Source: Stephanodiscus triporus
Lineage: Eukaryota; Bacillariophyta; Thalassiosirophyceae; Thalassiosirales; Thalassiosiraceae
DNA length: 11,636 nucleotides
Assembly: GCA_036939755.1 (NCBI GenBank)
Contig: JALLAZ010002389.1
Location: 6,568-18,203, forward strand
Direction of reading: 5' to 3'
The notes under the pieces were generated by a model, which made no database searches, had not been told where the DNA came from, and saw only the letters and a program-made list of their open reading frames with translations. This document shows, piece by piece, positions 7,700 to 11,636 of the stretch. Position 1 is the stretch's first letter, and each line of letters opens with the position of its first letter. The position numbers and the translations under genes are program-made.

Positions 7700-8146
7700 A
7701 TGGCTATTTTGGCACCCTCTTCCACAAATCCAACGGTCATCATAACTTCCCCCTCTCACTGTTTCGGCGATGGATGGACCCCCCTCCCCATTCGTTGCAC
7801 CATTTGCCATGATCATGTTTATTCAAACTATCATCGCAATGCCGCTGTAACTGTAATGATTTGATCGTACCCAACTGATGCCAACAATCCCAACTGGAGA
7901 CCTGCCAATTCGAACGAGAGTGTTCACTATCCTCATCGTAATGATGTTGACAGCTGCCACGGTCGCGTTGATCCGGTCACTGTTGACGATTTAAGCATTT
8001 GTGGTGAACGGTCTCTTCTTCCTGCCAATGGGCGTCTCACAGCACATGAAAAAGTGTGCCAGCACACTTTTTTGTGCCGCAAACAGGATAAGAAGTCACA
8101 AAAAAAGGCTGCGTCCATGCAGCATCTCTTGGCGGGATGGAGATGA
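7700..8146 (+). pseudogene. Unrecognised Cys/His-containing reading frame with one in-frame TGA
   Basis: From ATG 7700 one frame runs to TGA 8144-8146, with a single internal stop (TGA 7862-7864). It encodes 54 residues, then 93 more. The first part contains CTICHDH, with an upstream Cys in SHCFGDGW. The second part contains SCHGRVD, LSICGERS, KVCQHTFLCRK and a Lys-rich tail, ending LLAGWR. An in-frame TAA lies just upstream of the ATG (7679-7681). I do not recognise the family; spaced CxxC and Cys/His pairs suggest a metal-binding fold but no standard finger pattern fits. The stop could be a mutation (decayed gene) or fall in a short intron: GTAACT at 7847 to ACGAG at 7918 is 72 bases, a multiple of three. 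Being spread over two pieces it is easily overlooked. It could also be chance. Confidence 0.3.
8042..8077. repeat. Strong hairpin (11-bp perfect stem, 2-nt spacer, plus outer 5 bp)
   Basis: AAAAAGTGTGC (8049-8059), CA, GCACACTTTTT (8062-8072) is a perfect inverted repeat. GCACA (8042-8046) also pairs with TGTGC (8073-8077) across a 2-nt bulge. It falls inside the 7700-8146 frame, where it would encode AHEKVCQHTFLC. The poly-T side could resemble a terminator, but in this eukaryotic setting a structural or chance origin is likelier. Confidence 0.7.
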
Positions 8147-8295
8147 TGATGATCCAATCGTCGTCGCTTCGCCTCCTCCTGTCGTTGTCGTTGTCGTCAT
8201 CGTCGACCTCGTCGCTCCGCGGCCTGATTCGAGGATGTCGGCGTCGATGATGTCGACGTCCGCCGGGAGGCCGAACGGATCGTCATTGTCATTGC

Positions 8296-8319
8296 CGTCG
8301 TCGTCGTCGTCGTCGTCGT
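8296..8319. repeat. CGT/ACG trinucleotide microsatellite
   Basis: Eight uninterrupted CGT units. They sit in a wider stretch (about 8150-8600) rich in CGT, CGA and GAT triplets on both strands. This low complexity produces long but meaningless Ser-, Arg-, Asp- or Val-rich open frames and weakens any ORF call here. Confidence 0.9.
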
Positions 8320-8321
8320 TG

Positions 8322-8594
8322 TCATCGTGTGACATCAACGGCTACCGCCGCATCTCGACGACGACGACGATGACGGCGACATCCTTCCTGGACGGGGTCG
8401 ACGAGGTCATGAGGCGCAATGTGGATCCGTCGTGATATGCGACGGTTGTGGAATCGAGGGATGCGTGCCGTTGTTTGACTCGAATCCTCATCGTCGACGA
8501 TCGACGATGCGACGGCGACGGCAAATACAAAGAGGACAACAACGATGACGACAAATATTCGAGTTAGCGAGGACGACGACGAATAAGATTGCAT
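8322..8594 (-). CDS. Doubtful small ORF with signal-peptide-like N-terminus
   Basis: Starting at the ATG at 8594 this minus-strand frame encodes 90 residues. The first part looks like a signal peptide: a Ser-rich n-region ending LTR, a hydrophobic core IFVVIVVVLFVFAVAVA, then SSIVDDEDSS. About 30 ordinary residues follow (RIPRFHNRRIS, HIAPHDLVDP), before the frame enters the CGT microsatellite, becomes poly-Arg and stops at 8322. A gene whose 3' part was put out of frame by repeat length change is possible; the next frame downstream (8096-8338) is Asp-rich. It is equally possible that GTC/GTT triplets give hydrophobic residues by composition. I recognise no family. Confidence 0.25.
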   Translation of the reverse strand: MQSYSSSSSLTRIFVVIVVVLFVFAVAVASSIVDDEDSSQTTARIPRFHNRRISRRIHIAPHDLVDPVQEGCRRHRRRRRDAAVAVDVTR

Positions 8595-9021
8595 CCGCCA
8601 ACGTCCTCCCGCGCGTCGTCGTGGGGGAAAAACAAAGCGACGACAATGTCTCGGATCGGGCGGATCGCGAACGATGGGGGGAAGGACGGTCGTCGTCGGC
8701 AGCGGAGGGGATGATGATGCAGCGGAGGGGTGTGGGGGGGGCGTAGGCGAGAACAAAGGCGTCCAATTTGGAGGGGGGGCATTCAACAATCAACATCGTG
8801 GGAGGTGTTGATGGAATACTGGGGCGGACCAGGATGACGACGCCACCATTAGGAATCAACAAATCAACAAGGGAAGGAGGCGACGGGATGCAGGGAGTGG
8901 ATAGACAAAAGGGGCTGCCGCTGCCTCCGCTGATTCGATGATGACGACAGAAACAATTATGCCGTCTGGAGGATGGGACGATCGACGACGATGATTGATG
9001 ATGACTACGGGAGGAGGACAT
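8488..9021 (-). CDS. Doubtful Ser/Pro/Arg-rich ORF of 177 residues
   Basis: The longest minus-strand frame in this GC-rich interval begins at an ATG at 9021. Its ends are low complexity (SSSRSHHQSSSS; CRRRRRIVDRRR-like), while the middle (SLVDLLIPNGGVVILVRPS, KLDAFVLAYAPP) is more protein-like. It overlaps the 8322-8594 candidate in another frame, so at most one is real. No known domain is visible. Long open frames are expected by chance where stop codons are rare, so I list it mainly because 8600-9030 holds nothing else. Confidence 0.15.
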   Translation of the reverse strand: MSSSRSHHQSSSSIVPSSRRHNCFCRHHRISGGSGSPFCLSTPCIPSPPSLVDLLIPNGGVVILVRPSIPSTPPTMLIVECPPSKLDAFVLAYAPPTPLRCIIIPSAADDDRPSPHRSRSARSETLSSLCFSPTTTRGRTLADAILFVVVLANSNICRHRCCPLCICRRRRIVDRRR

Positions 9022-9234
9022 TGTCGACAAGCCCGGCCAAGGAGAGAATGATGCGGCAATGGTGCGGCGAGCGAGTTAGGCGACGATCACCGGTGCGGCA
9101 TTGTAAATTTTTTATCTTAAATTGAATCACTAAGACTTAAAATAATGCATCCTTGGACACTTGCGGCGACAAATTAACATCATTGCTCGGTCATGTTGCA
9201 AACTTATCAATTGGTTATCATTTTACAGAATGGT

Positions 9235-9256
9235 TTAGGGTTAGGGTTAGGGTTAG
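9235..9256 (+). repeat. Interstitial telomere-like repeat (TTAGGG)3 + TTAG
   Basis: Three perfect TTAGGG units at 9235-9252 followed by TTAG, preceded by one further T. TTAGGG is the telomere repeat of many eukaryotes, including diatoms. Here it is internal, with about 2.4 kb of sequence to its right, so it is an interstitial tract and not a chromosome end. It lies about 90-220 bases upstream of the LINE-associated ORFs. The frame across it yields Gly-Leu repeats and is not credible coding. Confidence 0.85.
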
Positions 9257-9344
9257 TAGATAGAGATTATTGCATCGAATATGCAATTAATTTTGTAGTG
9301 GCACAGGCATCCGCGCCATTGGCCTGGCCATCACAGCCGTCGGC

Positions 9345-9518
9345 ATGCCCCACAGCGCCGATGGCACTAGCACTCGCAAAATCGTCGTATTGCTCAACAA
9401 CTTCATCGACGCCATGGTTGATGACATCGTCGCTCTACTTCCTCCCTCTGCCACCTTGACGGGGGAGCACGACGCCTTCGGCACGTCATCTAACGCGGTC
9501 AGATCGCCCGCCCCCTAA
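9345..9518 (+). CDS. Small ORF (57 aa), unknown, possibly the LINE 5' ORF
   Basis: ATG 9345 opens a 57-residue frame to TAA 9516-9518; the same frame is open back to 9291 without a start. It reads like a real protein: RKIVVLLNNFIDAMVDDIVALL forms a plausible amphipathic helix, followed by PPSATLTGEHDAF. It overlaps the start of the Pro/Ser-rich frame (9460-9903) in another register, so the two may be one ancestral ORF split by a frameshift near 9460-9515. I do not recognise the family. Its position upstream of the endonuclease suggests the 5' region or ORF1 of the LINE, but a separate host exon is possible. Confidence 0.3.
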   Translation: MPHSADGTSTRKIVVLLNNFIDAMVDDIVALLPPSATLTGEHDAFGTSSNAVRSPAP

Positions 9519-9903
9519 TGAGAGTCAACAAAACAGGGGGCTGGTGTCATCGTGGGCATCCGTGCCCACGGCCCGAGCGTGTGATCCGCCTTCGGCACGC
9601 TCGGTGGGGTCGATGGTACCCTCGTCCGCTACTACAGGGGTAGCAACGCCATTGCCGAGCTTGGCCCGTCCTGCAGTGCCAGCTCGGTACTCTCCCTCCT
9701 ACCCACTGCGGAGCATGGGGGGGAGTCAAGAAGGGTTGATGGCACCCTCGCCCGTGTCACCAGGGGCGGCAACGCCATCACCGAGTTCGGCCAATCCTTC
9801 TCAGCTGACTCGGTCTACTCCCTCTCCACTCACCAATAAACCGTGTGCTGACTGGCTACCAGCGCACTATCTCTATATAGTCGCCGCCATACCCTCCCGG
9901 TAA
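9460..9903 (+). CDS. Pro/Ser/Ala-rich repeat-bearing ORF upstream of the endonuclease
   Basis: This frame is open from 9460 to TAA 9901-9903 (147 codons); the first Met is at 9613. It is rich in Pro, Ser, Ala and Thr. It contains an imperfect duplication of about 34 residues at a 42-codon period: GSMVPSSATTGVATPLPS then GLMAPSPVSPGAATPSPS. Conservation of the register across the duplication supports this being a translated frame. A shorter third relative, TTPSARHLTRS, occurs near its start. Such disordered segments occur in ORF1-like or N-terminal regions of LINEs, but I recognise no domain. It could have been fused to the endonuclease ORF; the frame differs (9460 and 10088 are not in register) and a stop intervenes. 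Confidence 0.4.
   Translation, partial: RGSTTPSARHLTRSDRPPPNESQQNRGLVSSWASVPTARACDPPSARSVGSMVPSSATTGVATPLPSLARPAVPARYSPSYPLRSMGGSQEGLMAPSPVSPGAATPSPSSANPSQLTRSTPSPLTNKPCADWLPAHYLYIVAAIPSR
9551..9604 (+). repeat. Two consecutive perfect hairpins
   Basis: CGTGGGCA (9551-9558), TCCG, TGCCCACG (9563-9570) is an 8-bp stem with a 4-nt loop. Two bases later CCGAGCGTG (9573-9581) pairs perfectly with CACGCTCGG (9596-9604) around a 14-nt loop. Two GC-rich perfect stems side by side suggest a folded RNA element in the LINE 5' region. I could not match the catalytic core of a hammerhead or HDV-like ribozyme. Confidence 0.6.
9612..9821 (+). repeat. Diverged tandem repeat, 126-bp period
   Basis: Copy one starts at 9612 (GATGGTACCCTCG) and copy two at 9738 (GATGGCACCCTCG). 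Over 84 aligned bases without gaps I count roughly 70% identity by hand. The period is 42 codons. A separate 13-mer, CGCCTTCGGCACG, is repeated at 9473-9485 and 9587-9599, 38 codons apart. Confidence 0.7.
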
Positions 9904-9925
9904 CGGGAGCCAACAGATTGCTCCC
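9894..9925 (+). repeat. Overlapping alternative hairpins between two LINE ORFs
   Basis: CTCCCG (9894-9899), GTAA, CGGGAG (9904-9909) is a 6-bp stem closed by a GNRA-type tetraloop. The same GGGAGC (9905-9910) can instead pair with GCTCCC (9920-9925), so the two folds exclude each other. They straddle the TAA that ends the upstream ORF. A role in translating the downstream ORF is speculation. Confidence 0.5.
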
Positions 9926-10087
9926 ACTTTCCGCCCGATTGGGTGTCGAGTGGAGTCGGACCAACGTCCCGGGTTAGTGGCCGGGGCGTAGGGTAGGGGC
10001 CGAGTTGTGGATTTTTTTCCATTTTACGTTTGTACTACGGCAGAAATCCCATGGCGGAGACAGCCTGATGCCCGCCATCACGAGCTG

Positions 10088-10669
10088 ATGGTAGTGGGTC
10101 TATCGCGGTTGTGTCGTATGTCGTATAACATCCGCAGTGGTCGTAGTGCGATGGGCGTCGATCTTGGGGTCCTTTTGGAAACCAAGCTCACCGGCTGGAT
10201 TTACACTTGTTTTTCGAGCGGATATTCCGTCGCCGCGTCCGGCGCTGCCAGCGCGCATCAGGGTGGGATTGTCCTCTTCTGGCGGCCCAACAAATCTTAC
10301 GAGGTCGAGGACTGGCGTGTCCGCGGCCCCAACGTGCTGTCCTTCATGATAGTTACAAGGGGGATGCGGTTCTATGCCGTGGGATGTTACATCCCACCGA
10401 ACGACCTCAGCATGCTAGCAACGATCGTGCAAGCCTGGAACGAGTGCCCATCTGGGCACACCCCCATCCTCCTTGGCAATTTGAACGTCAACCTGCATGC
10501 TCCGAGGGATGACAGGGACGAGCAGATTGCCAAGGCGGTGGAGGACGTGATGGGCTTGTGCGACCTCTCCAAACATTTCCTTCAGAGATCCCGCGGGTTG
10601 ACGATGAGAAGAGGCGGGAGGTGGATATTCTCCCAATGTGATTACCTCCTTGGCCGGCGCCGACCGTAG
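10088..10669 (+). pseudogene. LINE APE-type endonuclease domain, truncated by frameshift
   Basis: This is an apurinic-endonuclease-like domain, which in LINEs nicks the target DNA. The frame is open from about 10007 (non-ATG); ATGs at 10088 and 10118 are plausible starts. Motifs in order: SYNIRSG (Asn, codon 10127), LLETKLT (metal-binding Glu, codon 10178), QGGIVLFWRP, GCYIPP, LLGNLNVN and QCDYLLG. The usual GDLN motif here reads GNLN: codon AAT at 10478 replaces the catalytic Asp codon, one G-to-A step from GAT, so nicking activity is probably lost. After CDYLLG the frame ends falsely at 10669. The natural continuation, ADRRKF and then the terminal DFDHRAI motif (normally SDH), is in the frame one base over; the slip lies around GGCCGGCGCC (10652-10661). 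Confidence 0.85.
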
Positions 10670-11265
10670 GAAATTTCGCAGCGTTCGTCTGCGTACCCCC
10701 TTTCATCACGACTTTGACCATCGTGCTATTATCACCGGAATTCGCGTGGGGAGCGTGACAAAGATGGCGGCCTACCAACGACGGATGGCCAAATTCCCTG
10801 TCAAACTCCCCCGTGGCCCTCAAACGAAGCTTTGCTCCCTCTTTGAGGAGCTTCGACTCGATGTTGTGGCACCACCCAAGCAAACACAACCGCGTAACTC
10901 TTGGATCTCGGCCCCCACATGGGCGCAGATTGATAAAAGGGCAGCGCTGCGGTGACAGGGGAAGTTGTCACAGCGGACGTCCCGTCTCATTGGGAGGCAG
11001 ATCAAAGCGGGGCTGTCGGGCGACCGGCGGCAGCGTGCTGCAACTCTTGCGGAGAATATCGATATGCACCTGGCGGCCGGCGAGACGAAGGAGGCATGGC
11101 AATGTTTGAAGGGGTGGTATCGCACTGCATCCGAGCAAGCCCCCACAGCAAGCCATACGTTGCTCGCCGCCCAAACTGCCAAATGGGTCGCATTGTATGG
11201 GAGAGTCCCCCCTCCAGGGGACCCCCTCCCCATCCATGTGGACAAGGTCGACATCCCGGATGGCG
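10655..11265 (+). pseudogene. LINE endonuclease C-terminus and linker to RT, with in-frame TGA
   Basis: Starting just after the slip near 10655, this frame completes the endonuclease (DRRKFRSVRLR, then FDHRAIITGIRVGS) and continues into the spacer before RT: RNSWISAPTWAQIDKRAAL, LIGRQIKAGL, EAWQCLKGWYR and VALYGRVPPPGDPLP. TGA at 10953-10955 interrupts it, but the same frame resumes on the far side with clearly related sequence, so the stop is a point mutation; CGA is the simplest precursor. Sense fades near 11265, where the next part (SNQELQEVVRGLQNGRA) is one frame over. The wording resembles LINE polyproteins found in algal and protist genomes. The region has no known catalytic function. 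Confidence 0.75.
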
Positions 11266-11636
11266 TCCCTGAGCAATCAGGAACTGCAGGAGGTCGTGCG
11301 GGGACTTCAAAACGGCCGCGCCACTGGCACAGGCAGAACACATCAAAGTGTGGCTGTCTGATTTGGTTTGCGAGGAAGAGGAGCCTGGTCCCATGACAGA
11401 CGGCTCTCAAGAGGAAGGAGGAAGTGATACGGGTCTAGGTAGGAAATGGCGCATCTTTGTTAAGTTGATGCAGGCCGTTTGAGAGCAAGGGAGCGTACCC
11501 GAGCAGATGAGATGGGAAATTATCGTCCTCCTTCCAAAGGGGGGTGGTGATTATCGTGGAATTGGTCTCCTTGAACCTTTCTGGAAGGTCATCGAGAAAA
11601 TTATGGTGGCTCGGCTTTCGTCAGTCAAGTTCCATG
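11266..11636 (+). pseudogene. LINE reverse transcriptase, N-terminal part, broken and cut by window end
   Basis: This is the start of the RT domain, which primes from the nicked target. From 11266 one frame gives SNQELQEVVRGLQNGRATGTG. By 11333 the sense frame has moved again and reads AEHIKVWLSDLV, then KWRIFVKLMQAV, TGA (11480-11482), EQGSVPEQMRWEIIVLLPKGG and DYRGIGLLEPFWKVIEKIM up to the edge. The LLPKGG-DYRGIGLL segment corresponds to the early RT motif (often PKPG..YRPISLL in other LINEs). The TGA occupies a position where Trp would fit. The catalytic FADD box and the rest of RT lie beyond the window, so the RT itself cannot be judged complete. Confidence 0.82.

Larger units (their letters stand above)
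9460..11636 (+). mobile_element. Non-LTR (LINE-type) retrotransposon, decayed and cut by the window edge
   Basis: In order on the plus strand: a repeat-bearing Pro/Ser/Ala-rich frame, an APE-type endonuclease, a linker region, and the beginning of a reverse transcriptase with LPKGGGDYRGIGLL. Endonuclease before RT, with no LTR, protease or integrase, defines the LINE type, which inserts by target-primed reverse transcription. Three frame changes (near 10655, 11265 and 11325) and two in-frame TGA codons (10953, 11480) show the copy is dead. The 5' limit is uncertain: the first confident LINE sequence is the endonuclease at about 10118. The 3' part lies outside the window. Confidence 0.88.

Noticed and set aside
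7862..7864. TGA read as selenocysteine in the 7700-8146 frame
   Set aside because: Diatoms do make selenoproteins, but the residues around the TGA match no selenoprotein family I know, and I cannot recognise a SECIS element downstream. A mutation or short intron is simpler.
9235..9256. A true telomere or contig end
   Set aside because: Only about 3.7 units, with more than 2 kb of unrelated sequence on its distal side.
9193..9459. 88-codon plus-strand frame with Gly-Leu repeats
   Set aside because: The Gly-Leu run is the translation of the telomere-like repeat, and a different frame over 9300-9518 is more protein-like.
9531..9620. HDV-like or hammerhead ribozyme
   Set aside because: The two hairpins are real, but I could not place a hammerhead core (CUGAUGA...GAAA) or an HDV-type P1/J4-2 arrangement around them.
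10820..11410. Long minus-strand frames (such as 10820-11410 and 10968-11276)
   Set aside because: They are antisense shadows of the GC-rich LINE coding region, whose plus-strand frames carry clear endonuclease, linker and RT motifs.
1..11636. CRISPR arrays, rRNA, tRNA genes, bacterial operons
   Set aside because: No regularly spaced repeats, no rRNA-like or cloverleaf sequence found by eye, and the gene content is eukaryotic retrotransposons.

Overview
This is eukaryotic, repeat-dominated DNA, most likely from a microalga such as a diatom. The Ty1/Copia polyprotein wording (DADFAGLW in RNase H, the long Gag with a late CCHC knuckle) looks like Copia families I associate with diatom genomes, and there is a short TTAGGG tract. 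The taxon is an inference from family resemblance; no host marker gene is visible.

Layout. Positions 1-370 hold a CCG-rich microsatellite and nothing else recognisable. About 370-7080 is a Ty1/Copia retrotransposon on the minus strand. Read from its 5' end it carries Gag (7078 down to 5330), a short linker in a second frame (5337-5113), protease plus integrase (5252-2397), reverse transcriptase plus RNase H (2586-883), a polypurine tract (857-865) and a candidate 3' LTR (about 370-856). I find no matching LTR on the other side. The polyprotein is broken by three in-frame stops in Gag and at least three frame changes, although the PR, INT, RT and RNase H motifs survive. Positions 7079-7690 are a leader with a short direct repeat, then an AT-rich block with a 17-bp inverted repeat.

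The middle (7690-9235) has no recognised gene. It holds an unannounced plus-strand reading frame (7700-8146) with Cys/His pairs and one in-frame TGA, a strong hairpin, a CGT/CGA-rich low-complexity stretch, and weak minus-strand ORFs, one with a signal-peptide-like start. An interstitial telomere-like tract, (TTAGGG)3 plus TTAG, lies at 9235-9256.

The right part (about 9345-11636, plus strand) is a decayed non-LTR (LINE-type) retrotransposon running off the window edge. It has a Pro/Ser/Ala-rich repeat-bearing ORF, an APE-type endonuclease, a linker and the start of a reverse transcriptase. It is split by three frame changes and two in-frame stops and carries a probable catalytic Asp-to-Asn change.

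Nothing here looks like a working cellular pathway. The genes form two unrelated mobile elements in opposite orientation, separated by low-complexity DNA. The least explained items are the 7700-8146 frame, the structured segments at 9551-9604 and 9894-9925, and the telomere-like tract beside the LINE.
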